From assembly GCA_015233565.1 (NCBI GenBank), contig JADFXM010000060.1, positions 1 to 42,736 on the forward strand: a DNA stretch of 42,736 nucleotides, in the 5' to 3' direction. A program made the position numbers and the translations under genes. Under the pieces are notes generated by a model that was not told the origin of the DNA, made no database searches, and was given only the letters and a program-made list of their open reading frames with translations. The DNA is from Candidatus Rifleibacteriota bacterium (GTDB lineage Bacteria; Muiribacteriota; Ozemobacteria; Ozemobacterales; Ozemobacteraceae). Of this stretch, positions 8,688 through 17,122 are shown in pieces. The first letter of the stretch is position 1; each line of letters opens with the position of its first letter.

Positions 8688-9095
8688 TTAGTTTCCCTTT
8701 ACCTTTATCCCAGTTGAATTTAAGACTTCGGTCAATTTTCTTGTATTTTTGGACCAAATTATGAATGATTTAGGCACATCTGCTTTGTTATGTTTGAAAT
8801 GTATCCCTCTCGAAATAAAATGTCTTTGGATAATAATTTCCTGTACATTGGAAAATGGCAAAAGGTAAATTGTTCTTCCATAAGCTGCAACTACAAATGT
8901 TTTGTAAACAGCGAACCTGACAAAAGGGATGGTCAAATTAAAAGAGTCGAATTGTCCGCCGCATTGTTCTGAAAAAATAGCTGTATCTGAACGCTCTTCG
9001 GGTGCCAAATTTATGCTGCCAAGATACCAAAAAACGAAGAAAAACAATACGATCAATCCAACTGTTAAACCGATTAATAAGAAAGCAACAAACAT
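8688..9095 (-). CDS. small membrane protein of unknown function
   Basis: A 135-residue protein with one strongly hydrophobic N-terminal helix (residues 2-27) and a hydrophilic C-terminal domain of about 105 residues, rich in beta-strand-like stretches (R-F-A-V-Y-K-T-F-V-V-A-A-Y-G-R-T-I-Y-L-L-P-F). The start is supported by GGGAG six bases before the ATG. The domain looks like a small PH-like or membrane-anchored sensor domain, but I do not recognise the family. It stands alone on the minus strand, with 207 bases before the PMT-like gene. Confidence 0.55.
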   Translation of the reverse strand: MFVAFLLIGLTVGLIVLFFFVFWYLGSINLAPEERSDTAIFSEQCGGQFDSFNLTIPFVRFAVYKTFVVAAYGRTIYLLPFSNVQEIIIQRHFISRGIHFKHNKADVPKSFIIWSKNTRKLTEVLNSTGIKVKGN

Positions 9096-9806
9096 TTTTT
9101 TCTCCCAAGCGCTTTTTCAAAAACTCATTTAAATATTTTTTATTTCAACTGCGGTGGAACAAAAACCTGACAAAAAACCATTTGGTAAAAAGGTAGATAA
9201 AACAAGCTTAGCGACTTTGTTGTCGTCTAGTAAGTATTTAAAGACACTATCATAGATCGGATTGGCGATGTACATGCGATGAAATACCTCTCAGCGCAAA
9301 ATTCCAGAGTTGAGATGATTTCTGTATTGTAGACAAATGTGGCAACTCTGTCAAATTGCATGTAAGCAAACAAAACCGTCATTTCTACGATGGAATTTTT
9401 CATTCGCAGCATTCAATAAAATTTCTAATATAGCTCAAATTCATGTTCTTACCATTTTGACATACTTTTCTTTTGAATGATTGCTATCTACAAGCAAAAG
9501 GAAGCTTTCATTAAATTCTTTGGAAAGGTTTTTTGGGTATATGAATTAGTCTGAAAACTATATAATAACCGGCTGGCCGTTCGAGATCGGAGTTTCAGGT
9601 TATGCCTAAGACTGGGCTAACTAACAAGTCTGTCGAAAATCCCATAAAATTCATTTTTTTTTGTGTGCCTACCCAAATTTATGCCCCGCTTTCTAGCATC
9701 AACAGTGAGTCGTTTTGAGTGGAATAAAATATACTGAGGTTTTCCGACAGCTTCGTTCACAATCGAATGTTGTGGAAAGCGGACAATTGTTTGTTGTACC
9801 GAGTTT
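9096..9806. other. gene-free stretch
   Basis: About 710 bases with no convincing gene. Short open frames on the minus strand (9227-9412 and around 9617-9800) lack family features and ribosome-binding sites. The 3' part lies just downstream of the AAA ATPase gene. No repeat shared with the rest of the window was noticed. Confidence 0.5.
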
Positions 9807-11132
9807 TTATAGCCTCGTATAAAGCGGCCAGAATGATATGAAGGATTGTTGACCGACCACATGAATATCTTGAAGAACGACTCCTTCACTGCCATATTCT
9901 TGCAGATATCGATGCAAACTTTTGAGACTCCCTGATTTTCCGGTCTTGACTTCCAGTGGAAAAACCTTACCCTGCCGCGCTATAAGGTAATCGACTTCGG
10001 CAGTGGAGCTTTTTGCCTCACGTGCCCAATAGTAAAGGTTTTTTCCTTCACTTCCCAGGAGAGACTCTGCGAGCAATTCCTGGCCGACGAACTGCTCTGC
10101 GAGTCGACCATCAAAAGTTTTGTTCAGGTTGGACGAATTCATGATCTCGGAGGGATTGACCCCTGCAAGATGTTGGCCGAGCCCAATGTCCAGAAAGAGG
10201 AGTTTGAAATGTTTATCAACGGCGTTCGCCCCCAGGGGCAATTCAGGGGGAGCCGCCGGGCGTATCTTGTGGATCAGCATGGCCTGACAAAGAAGATCAA
10301 GGCTTCTTTTGGTACGTTTGATTTCGTCGCCATGTCCAATCAGAGTATAGTTCACTTGCTTCCCTACGAATCCAAACACCGAAGCGAGCACTTGGCGCGT
10401 ATTTTCAAGCTGAGCATCGCCTCGGGAAAACTTGCGAATGTCATCGAGGTAGCTTATGGAAAGCTCTTCGTGGATGCGGAATACCTTTTCAAATGATCGG
10501 AACTGGACGAAACTTACGACCGCTTCGGGCATTCCTCCCACCAAAAAGTATTCGCGAAGGCAGTGGGCAAGCTCTACTGTTGCCGATGCAGGAACAGCTC
10601 CCTTATTTGTTGGGAACTCCGGAAGAAGTTTGGAAAGTCGAATATGGCCCTGTGCATGAAGGAATTCGCGGAAAGTCATGGGGAACATCCAGGCATAGTT
10701 GACGCGCCCAACCGGAAAGGGTGTATTGTCGAGGACGAATTCCAACAGGCTTCCGGCTGCTACCACATGGAGCTCCGGCAGGTCCTCTAAAAAAAAACGT
10801 AGTGATTGAATGGCAGCCGGACAAGCTTGAATCTCATCGAAAAAGAGAATGCAACGACCGGCCGGAATTTCGGTGCGAACCAACACCTCCAGATGCGGCA
10901 AAATGGCACTAGGAGACAACTCATCAGCAAACGCCAATTTGAAATTGGGTTTGCGCTCAAAGTTGATCTCTATGAGGGGAACCTTCCTGCGCTCGGCCAA
11001 TGCCCTGATGGAGTGGGTTTTTCCTACTTGTCGAGCACCCCGTAGCACCAGCGGTTTGCGTTGTTCCGACTTCGTCTCATACCAATTATCAAACATGGTA
11101 TCAATGCTCCGCCAAAGAGACGATCGTTGCAT
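9807..11132 (-). CDS. AAA ATPase with C-terminal DUF4143 domain
   Basis: A 441-residue protein of the AAA_14 plus DUF4143 family. Walker A is R-G-A-R-Q-V-G-K-T-H (residues about 31-40), Walker B is C-I-L-F-F-D-E-I-Q, sensor I is V-V-A-A-G-S-L-L-E-F. The C-terminal part holds the G-R-L-A-E-Q-F-V-G-Q-E-L and E-V-D-Y-L-I-A-R-Q-G-K-V-F-P-L-E-V-K-T-G-K-S-G-S motifs, which have the D...E-x-K pattern of a PD-(D/E)XK-type nuclease fold. The base composition looks more GC-rich than its neighbours, suggesting transfer. The role in the cell is not established for this family. It is monocistronic, with a strong promoter flanked by direct repeats upstream. Confidence 0.9.
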   Translation of the reverse strand: MQRSSLWRSIDTMFDNWYETKSEQRKPLVLRGARQVGKTHSIRALAERRKVPLIEINFERKPNFKLAFADELSPSAILPHLEVLVRTEIPAGRCILFFDEIQACPAAIQSLRFFLEDLPELHVVAAGSLLEFVLDNTPFPVGRVNYAWMFPMTFREFLHAQGHIRLSKLLPEFPTNKGAVPASATVELAHCLREYFLVGGMPEAVVSFVQFRSFEKVFRIHEELSISYLDDIRKFSRGDAQLENTRQVLASVFGFVGKQVNYTLIGHGDEIKRTKRSLDLLCQAMLIHKIRPAAPPELPLGANAVDKHFKLLFLDIGLGQHLAGVNPSEIMNSSNLNKTFDGRLAEQFVGQELLAESLLGSEGKNLYYWAREAKSSTAEVDYLIARQGKVFPLEVKTGKSGSLKSLHRYLQEYGSEGVVLQDIHVVGQQSFISFWPLYTRL

Positions 11133-11155
11133 GTTTTTCTCCTAAAAGAAAATGT

Positions 11156-11203
11156 TCCATAATTACAAGGGTATTATATACTTTATTGTCCATAATTACA
11201 AGG
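11156..11203 (-). promoter_or_regulatory. promoter inside two 15-bp direct repeats, upstream of the AAA/DUF4143 gene
   Basis: On the minus strand a TTGTAA box (11196-11201) lies exactly 17 bases before a TATAAT box (11173-11178). Two identical 15-bp direct repeats (TCCATAATTACAAGG at 11156-11170 and 11189-11203, 33 bases apart, three helical turns) overlap the -35 box and the start region. This geometry suggests an operator at which a regulator, possibly the gene's own product, would block transcription. The gene start is at 11132. Confidence 0.65.
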
Positions 11204-11295
11204 TTGTTTTATGACAATAAATTTTCTTTTGAGGCCCAAAACAAGCCTATTTCATCTTCTCGTTGATAGCCGAAACCGCCGATTATTTCCTGTGG

Positions 11296-12826
11296 TCAGC
11301 AATTCGTCTTCAAGATTTCCGGCCACAAGAAAAATGCCGGAAATATCCCTTTCTTCAGATAACCGAACAGGCCGTCATTTTCATCGTTGGGACCAGCGGT
11401 GAAAAAGAGTTTGCTGGGATCTGATGGGTTGAAAAACAGATCCTACAATCCATCGATGGTTATGGCGTTATCCGCTACGTTTTTCAGCTGGCCGATATAG
11501 TTTCCTGAGATGTCGTAGGTATTGATTTTTCCGTCACCGAAATTTCCGACCAGGATTGCCATTGAAAGGTCTCCGAAGTTGGCTGGAGCTGGGACCATTC
11601 CCCAGGGTGAATTCAATGCTCCCTGTGACACAAATCGCTTGACCAGGGCCCCGTTGGGATTAAAAATGTCGATATACCCATTCCCGGCCCCTGAGACATC
11701 GTCAGCCTTCAAAGAGTTTTGTTTTAAATATGAGACATAAAGGAGACCATTTAAATTTTTGATATTGAAAGGGGCGAAATTCGTCGGAATCGAAGTATCG
11801 ACGAAAGGTTTTGTGGTCACCAGATTGAAGTTGGAATCGTAAACGTCGATTTTTCCAGTGTTGAAATTGGCTGCATACAGAAAATTCGCGCCGCCATCTG
11901 CAGCCAGCGCAACGCCCTTGTATACGCCGGTGGCAGTGACTACCGATCTTGCACCGGCTGCCGTGCCCGAGTTCCATGCGGAAACAACCCCATCCTCACC
12001 AACGAAAATAAAGTTGGCTGGAATTCCGGTGCCTTGAATAATGAAGCCCTGGGTCGAGTTATAAATCTGCCCGCTTGGAGCACCGCCCGAAGAACTTGAG
12101 GGGGATGGAATTCTCACCGGAGTGATGATTTGAGTGCCATTGGAGTCATAAACGACAGAAGTTGAGGAATGGTTCGACGAAATCCAAAAATAGCAAGTGT
12201 TTGGGTTTAAAGCGATTCCCCAGGCGTTTGCCAAATTCGAATCCACCAGATTCGCCCCATAGGTGATGCTATTAGCTATCAGATTTGTCTGGGAAAATGT
12301 TTTTGTTTTTTCAGTTTTGAAAATATAGTAATCGCCGGAGGTGAGGGTGTTTCCGTCAATCGTTACACTCACGAGCTCAATCTTGTAGGTTGAATTCGGC
12401 CGTAGTGTCTTGGAAGCTGAGGTGAGAATGACCAATAATTCCGTGCTACTGTATTTGCTCACAGCCAGGTCCTGGGTTGTTGAAGAAATTGTGAAAGCAA
12501 CATTGCTGTCCACCCTGTTGTCCGTCGAACTAATGGAAAGTCCGCTAGTGTTCGATCCTCCTAATAATGATGTCATTACGATCTGCGCAATTTGCATAGA
12601 CGTTGGTAAGGTCGGTGTTGTATAGGAGATTGGCAACCTCCGTTATCCCACCCAAGGTCGTTGTATCGATAGCACTTGCAGGGACATCAATAGGAACCAC
12701 TACATTCTTGTCTATTTAGGCCGTTGGTGCGATATAATCAGAGTTGCTTCCGTCATGCAAATTCCCGAGCATTCTACAACCGTTAAAGAAAACGACCAAA
12801 GATACTAAAAGACTGAGTGGAGCCAA
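11296..12826 (-). pseudogene. TIGR03118-type secreted lipoprotein, broken by stop codons and a frameshift
   Basis: The longest intact piece (11443-12636) has an Ig-like N-terminal part followed by the beta-propeller-like segment N-L-A-N-A-W-G-I-A-L-N-P ... N-F-N-T-G-K-I-D-V-Y-D of TIGR03118 proteins. After T-I-D-G-L the expected Trp codon is TAG (11443-11445). The same frame then goes on with D-L-F-F-N-P ... F-F-T-A-G-P-N-D-E-N-D-G-L-F-G, the normal family C-terminus, to a TGA at 11296. At the other end, a lipoprotein signal (L-V-S-L-V-V-F-F-N-G-C) is readable from a TTG at 12826, followed by an in-frame TAA (12716-12718) and a frame change near 12600. The 5' end abuts a repeated decayed ORF, so the original start was probably lost. 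Confidence 0.75.
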
Positions 12827-12834
12827 ATTATTTC

Positions 12835-13131
12835 ATGGGACAAATCAAGAATCTGATCAAATTCTTCAAGGGAGTAGGCAAAACCACTCACCTTCTGTTG
12901 AAAGGCTTTTCCTTTAGTCGCTAGCTTTTGTTTTTAGTGCTTTTCGCCCTAATTTATTTTGATCAAACTTCCATAAAATATCGTGCTCACGCTCAATTTG
13001 AATTGATCAGAAATTCAGAGTTTCTAACCGGAAATCCATTTGGCACCTTTCAAGGAAAAAAAGTGTTTATTTGTGCTGAAAAAAATTTCAAAATTGTGCC
13101 AAATGAGTTTCTTTTAAATCAGGATGTCTGA
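12835..13131 (+). pseudogene. decayed small membrane-protein ORF, copy 1 (paralogue at 30869)
   Basis: Reading from ATG 12835 gives M-G-Q-I-K-N-L-I-K-F-F-K-G-V-G-K, then a TAG at 12922-12924 where the second copy has a Trp codon. The same frame continues L-L-F-L-V-L-F-A-L-I-Y-F-D-Q-T (a membrane helix) and runs to a stop at 13131, 99 codons in all. The first 165 bases are closely similar to 30869-31034. The ancestral protein therefore had a basic N-terminus and one transmembrane segment. The family is not recognised. Confidence 0.5.
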
Positions 13132-13215
13132 ACTTAAGAAAGAAATAATTGTGTTGTAGGTAGACGGATGGCTCGCTCTGGGAGCAGCGGTACCTACGCG
13201 CCTGAAACGCAAGTT

Positions 13216-13247
13216 CTGGTGGCAAAAAATCACTTTTTTGCCACCAG
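13216..13247 (-). terminator. strong hairpin downstream of the 97-aa gene
   Basis: A perfect 14-bp inverted repeat (CTGGTGGCAAAAAA at 13216-13229 against 13234-13247) with a TCAC loop lies 13 bases after the stop codon of the minus-strand gene. Because the arms themselves contain A6/T6, it can work as an intrinsic terminator in both directions. Confidence 0.7.
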
Positions 13248-13259
13248 GACTGGTTCAAA

Positions 13260-13553
13260 TCACTTGCCGTTGTCTTCCCTGAACAAAGCCAGCAGGCTTT
13301 GTTTGTACGCATCACAATTTACCTTTCCCTGAATCTCATGCGCCCATTTGGCTTTGTTTGTTTCCGCAACAAGGTTGGCAAGTTTGTCCATTTTTACACC
13401 GCAGGATTTTTGAATCGCGGTTTTGATTTTTTCCTTCATTACTTCATTCCAAGCCTCATCTGCCAAGGCAAGAAGTTTTTCCGGCATATCACAGGCTTCA
13501 CCTTCCATTGAATCGCACTTTGAGATTCCTTCTAGTTCACATTGGTTAGTCAT
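13260..13553 (-). CDS. small conserved Cys-containing protein
   Basis: A 97-residue protein with a Cys-rich head (C-E-L-E-G-I-S-K-C, then E-A-C-D) followed by a helical region M-P-E-K-L-L-A-L-A-D-E-A-W-N-E-V-M-K-E-K-I-K and a second helical block with Cys at I-Q-K-S-C-G and V-N-C-D. The even, ordered pattern, a GAGG ribosome-binding site nine bases before the ATG, and its own terminator show it is a real gene. I do not know a function; the Cys residues may bind metal. Confidence 0.65.
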   Translation of the reverse strand: MTNQCELEGISKCDSMEGEACDMPEKLLALADEAWNEVMKEKIKTAIQKSCGVKMDKLANLVAETNKAKWAHEIQGKVNCDAYKQSLLALFREDNGK

Positions 13554-13863
13554 TGTTTTTCCTCACTTTTTTCATTTATTTTAATCCCCATCCAAACGGC
13601 GATGAGCGATTACATTTTTTACTGTATCAGCAAGGAATTGCTAAGAAAATGGTTAGTAATGCCTATTTTTTTAGGTAGAACCAAAGATCTTCCTTTTTTC
13701 TCTACGCGTGTTTTTTCGGTGGTCAAAATCTTTATGGACAGCATTTTCTGAAATGCGATGTAATTGCTGTTTTGCTCATCGTCCTCGCGATGGCTAACTG
13801 CTATGGTTCACCCGAACCATACGCTCTCAGTTAAGGCTTAAGAGAACCGTTGAGAGCTAATTA

Positions 13864-14085
13864 TAATACCAATCCCAAAAAATACGTGCATCGCCCCAAG
13901 AACATTGATTTGATCAAAATGAAGTTGGATCGGTATATTTTCCAAGAAAACACGGAACTTTCATGAAAATAAGGAACCCTTATTGCATGGTTGAAACATT
14001 CATTTCTGTCAGGCCCAACTTCTATTTTCGCAGACCTGAAGCACGAAATAGGTCGGATGAACGAACTAATTGAAATTGGTATAAG
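13864..14085 (+). mobile_element. miniature element family A, copy 1 (222 bp)
   Basis: The element begins TAATACCAATCCCAAAAA and ends AATTGGTATAAG, so the ends are inverted copies of each other over ATACCAAT. A second full copy of the same length lies at 23000-23221 and a partial, reversed one at 29102-29307. It is too short to encode a transposase and is probably mobilised in trans. The ends would suit a TA-targeting (IS630/mariner-type) enzyme, but a target duplication cannot be fixed with confidence. Confidence 0.7.
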
Positions 14086-14268
14086 ATAAAGTTTTTCTCA
14101 AAAATACGTAGTTAGCAAAATGAATTAAGCTTGTTTCCGAGTTTTTCAAATGAAAAAGATCCTTAATTTTCACGTGTCTGAAAAGGCTTGATAGCTTTTT
14201 TAGTAGAGCCTACGGGTTAATGTTGTACAATTCCAAAACCCCTGAAAGTATGGCAGGCGAAACCATTA

Positions 14269-14454
14269 TTAATGATTTTTAGTAATTATGAAACAGGTTC
14301 CAATGTCTACTTTTTTTTTCAGCTCGTTTTTTAATTCTTCTATGATGCGCTGATAATCTTGGAGAGTTTTCTCTCTCTCAAGAATTATATTCTCTTTCTC
14401 AGCATGCTTATAATCCACCATGCCTGAAAGACTCAGATCATGGACATTGGGCAA
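14269..14454 (-). CDS. short coiled-coil ORF, possible gene remnant
   Basis: A 61-residue open frame: H-D-L-S-L-S-G-M-V-D-Y-K-H-A-E-K-E-N followed by a strongly helical E/K-rich stretch (L-E-R-E-K-T-L-Q-D-Y-Q-R-I-I-E-E-L-K-N-E). The amino-acid pattern is protein-like. It resembles the coiled-coil tail of a larger protein, for example a PD-(D/E)XK transposase, with the rest lost. No good ribosome-binding site is seen. Low confidence. Confidence 0.25.
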   Translation of the reverse strand: MPNVHDLSLSGMVDYKHAEKENIILEREKTLQDYQRIIEELKNELKKKVDIGTCFIITKNH

Positions 14455-14768
14455 GGAATGTGATAAATTCAGCAGTAATTTGCAGTAATTTATTAATTTT
14501 ACTGTTTTCGTTTCGACATTGATAGCGCACTCTGGAAAGGAACTCTTGCCGTCTCACCCTTCACCATTCCGAATTTCTGAAGGGAGCTCGACAAATCGTG
14601 TTCAAAGAGAGGTCGAGTTCCTTTCAGATTACCATGGGTGGCGATTCTGAAAGGTTACAGATTTGATCGAGGCTATCTTTTTCGATAAAATTTCGAAGGT
14701 GCGAAACGGTGTCCGAAAGTTAATTTTCAAAAATGCGCGAAAGCTAACTTTTACTCAGGAAGGTAAAA

Positions 14769-15548
14769 ATGAAAGAAGAACTTGAACGTTGTTGTTGTAA
14801 TTGTAACAATTCCTTTCCAGCTGAGCCGGTGTCAAGTGATTACCTGATTTGTCTTAATGATCCGGAATTTGTGCCTTTTATTGATGACCTTTTGGAGAAA
14901 GACGACTTCAGTTTTTGTGAAGAATTGATCAGGCGAAAACGTTTTCCAGTAGAGCAAGAAGCTTGTTCCAATTTTGATCCAGTTGAACCACTAGACGAAT
15001 TTTCGGAATCACACGTTGATATTTTTCGATCAATCGGTTTGACACTTAAGGATGCTGATTCGATTGAGGGCGGCACTTCTGATGCGAAAGAAGTCAATTC
15101 AAAAATTTTGATTGAGGAATACTTTCAATCTCTTTGCAAGGCTGATTCTCTTCGAAAGCGTGAAAGAATTTTGAAAAATCTTGGCTTTTTTATTTTAAAC
15201 CGAAATAAAGCCGCTTTCGACGCTCTATGCCTTTATCTACGACAACTTCCGGCGCCGCAGACTTCTGAAGAAAGTCATTATAGATCGGATATTCTTACCA
15301 ATCTTACCTTCACCCTTGAATATAATTCTGAAATAGCACATCTCCTTGTACAAGATCTCTTCAAAGTCCCAAGCAACAATCAAACACGTTCCTGGTACAC
15401 TGATGTGTGGAAATTCTTTGAAAGATGTTCTCACGAACTGACTGCGGAAGCGCTTCAACCGATCTTAAATTCACCGAAATTTTCCTATCGTATCAAACAG
15501 CGTGTTAAAGCAATCATCAATTTTGGGAACCGGTATCAAGATTTCTAG
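14769..15548 (+). CDS. hypothetical protein with N-terminal Cys cluster
   Basis: A 259-residue protein. The first 75 residues hold a Cys pattern that looks metal binding: C-C-C-N-C near residues 8-12, D-Y-L-I-C-L-N-D-P-E-F, F-C-E-E-L-I-R-R-K-R-F and E-Q-E-A-C-S-N-F-D-P. The rest is all-helical, reminiscent of HEAT-like repeats (residues 115-255). AGGAAGG precedes the start. No signal peptide is present, so it is cytoplasmic. Function unknown; a zinc-ribbon adaptor with a helical scaffold is the best structural guess. Confidence 0.65.
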   Translation: MKEELERCCCNCNNSFPAEPVSSDYLICLNDPEFVPFIDDLLEKDDFSFCEELIRRKRFPVEQEACSNFDPVEPLDEFSESHVDIFRSIGLTLKDADSIEGGTSDAKEVNSKILIEEYFQSLCKADSLRKRERILKNLGFFILNRNKAAFDALCLYLRQLPAPQTSEESHYRSDILTNLTFTLEYNSEIAHLLVQDLFKVPSNNQTRSWYTDVWKFFERCSHELTAEALQPILNSPKFSYRIKQRVKAIINFGNRYQDF

Positions 15549-15589
15549 TTGCCAGCTGTTTTCACAGTGTTATTATTGTGCTTGTTGCA

Positions 15590-16573
15590 TTAATTAATCT
15601 TTTTTATAGAATACTCAATATCGACTTTCCCTTTTCCGCTGGTAAACCAATACCAATATGCAAAATTTTGAAATAGCGGGACCTGGCATTTTTTTCCGTT
15701 TTCGCAAAATAACTTAAGATTAATATCCCTGTTAACAATTATTCCTGAATTTTTTCCTGTCAGTTTCCCAAAATAGTCGCCAGAATTGTCTAAGTTTTTG
15801 AATGTTACATCGACAGGTATCCACCCGATTTTTTCCAGATAAAATTCTGCCCATACGTGGAATGTTCCATCTGCTCTTAACGAGACGACATGTCTGGCTG
15901 GTATACCCCTGTGCCTTAGGAGAGATATGTAAATTGAGCTTAAATTGCCGCAATCTCCGCCTCCCGCCTTCATTAACTCTGAAAGAGGGTGTAACCCGGT
16001 ATTGGGGTTTAAATAACGGAACTTGGATGCAACATATTCGTAGCAAGCTTTTGCGTAATTCAGTATGTCGGGGTTAATTTTTGAAATCTCTCCTGCTATT
16101 TTAGCTATTTCAGGGTTGTCTTTATCGATAATAGGCAAATTCGATTTAGAAGCATATTTGAGGTATATCTCAGAATTAACATCATAGGGTACAATATTCT
16201 TGATCTTACTGAAATCCACAAAAATATCGTAGGTTTTTGCGGTAAATTGAATATAACTTTCTATTTCCGAGCCTGCTTTTTGCAAAGTCTTCCCAATGTA
16301 ATCAAACATTATGTAAGAAAAGCTTTTTTCATTGACTTCCTTTCCGCCATTTTTCCTGATATTTGTTATTTCCTGTTCCATCGAGTTCAGAGGCAGAGGC
16401 AAATCTACAACCAGATTTCTTAAGACCAATCCGTTGTTTTTAGCTAATGCGCTAATCTTCACATTATTTTCTTTACAATTTCCTCTAACTATTATTTCTT
16501 CTTGCCCAATTGCCAATGTTTTCAAACCTAAAAGTAGGAATAGAAAAAAGCAAAAACCCTTAAAATTTTTCAT
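15590..16573 (-). CDS. secreted transglutaminase-like protein
   Basis: The start at 16573 is chosen because GAGGTGG precedes the ATG and the protein then opens with a clear signal peptide (M-K-N-F-K-G-F-C-F-F-L-F-L-L-L-G-L). The frame stays open to 16774 without family features. The mature protein is about 305 residues. The C-terminal third is a transglutaminase-like core: G-G-D-C-G-N-L-S-S (Cys about 208), F-H-V-W-A-E-F-Y-L (His about 239) and G-W-I-P-V-D-V-T (Asp about 255), a complete Cys-His-Asp triad. Such secreted proteins are usually proteases or amidases rather than crosslinkers. It is not a lasso-peptide B2 protease, which is cytoplasmic and much smaller. Confidence 0.85.
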   Translation of the reverse strand: MKNFKGFCFFLFLLLGLKTLAIGQEEIIVRGNCKENNVKISALAKNNGLVLRNLVVDLPLPLNSMEQEITNIRKNGGKEVNEKSFSYIMFDYIGKTLQKAGSEIESYIQFTAKTYDIFVDFSKIKNIVPYDVNSEIYLKYASKSNLPIIDKDNPEIAKIAGEISKINPDILNYAKACYEYVASKFRYLNPNTGLHPLSELMKAGGGDCGNLSSIYISLLRHRGIPARHVVSLRADGTFHVWAEFYLEKIGWIPVDVTFKNLDNSGDYFGKLTGKNSGIIVNRDINLKLFCENGKKCQVPLFQNFAYWYWFTSGKGKVDIEYSIKKIN

Positions 16574-16843
16574 TTCTTTGGCCACCTCTCTTTTCCAGAA
16601 TATTTTACCAATTATTCTTCCGGAGAGCAAATTTTCCAAAGTTTTTGGTCTTAAACCGATGTTAGGAAGCGCTTGTGGGCAAAGCAATCTTTCCGAAAAG
16701 CTAGGAAGGCTGCGAAATTGTCGAAAAAATTTTGAAAACAGGAAAAATAGGTGAGTGCCAAATATTTCTGTCATTTATAAGCCTTACGGAAATTTACTAA
16801 GTAACCTGCCAAGAAAAATGCGAAAATGTCTCCAAAGAATTAA

Positions 16844-17077
16844 TCATTTCGGCAAAATCTCTTCCACTCCAAACAGTGAACTCAAATGAAAGGATGGCCC
16901 TTTCCGATAATTCAAAAAAGGGGTTGAACAAATCGTAACTGTAAGTGAGGCGGACATCATTGCGTCAATGAAATTTGCCTGGGAAAGGCTCAAGATAATT
17001 ATCGAACCGTCATCAGCGGTAGCAATTGGAATTTTATGCCCTTTTTTGACTTGAAACTTTACGTTAAATGAAATCAC
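16844..17077 (-). CDS. small hypothetical ORF
   Basis: A 77-residue frame starting with GTG, with AGAGG immediately upstream, between the phospholipase-D-like and transglutaminase-like genes on the same strand. It contains G-H-K-I-P-I-A-T-A-D-D-G-S-I-I-I-L-S-L-S-Q-A, which could be a beta-rich fold. There is no recognised family, so it may be a remnant or not a gene. Confidence 0.3.
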   Translation of the reverse strand: MISFNVKFQVKKGHKIPIATADDGSIIILSLSQANFIDAMMSASLTVTICSTPFLNYRKGPSFHLSSLFGVEEILPK

Positions 17078-17122
17078 CTCTTACAAATACACCAGAAAAC
17101 AATTCCCATGATACCAATATTT

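Larger units (their letters stand above)
13554..14768. other. gene-poor stretch with a miniature element
   Basis: About 1.2 kb without a convincing complete gene. It contains the 222-bp inverted-end element at 13864-14085 and a short helical ORF at 14269-14454 listed separately. The remainder shows no feature I can support. Confidence 0.5.

Noticed and set aside
11443..12924. TAG at two Trp positions as a sign of stop-codon recoding
   Set aside because: Both affected genes carry further lesions, and Trp codons in intact genes are TGG; ordinary decay explains it.
15590..16573. Transglutaminase-like protein as the missing lasso B2 leader peptidase
   Set aside because: It has a signal peptide and is far larger than B2 proteins; it lies 20 kb away beside unrelated secreted proteins.
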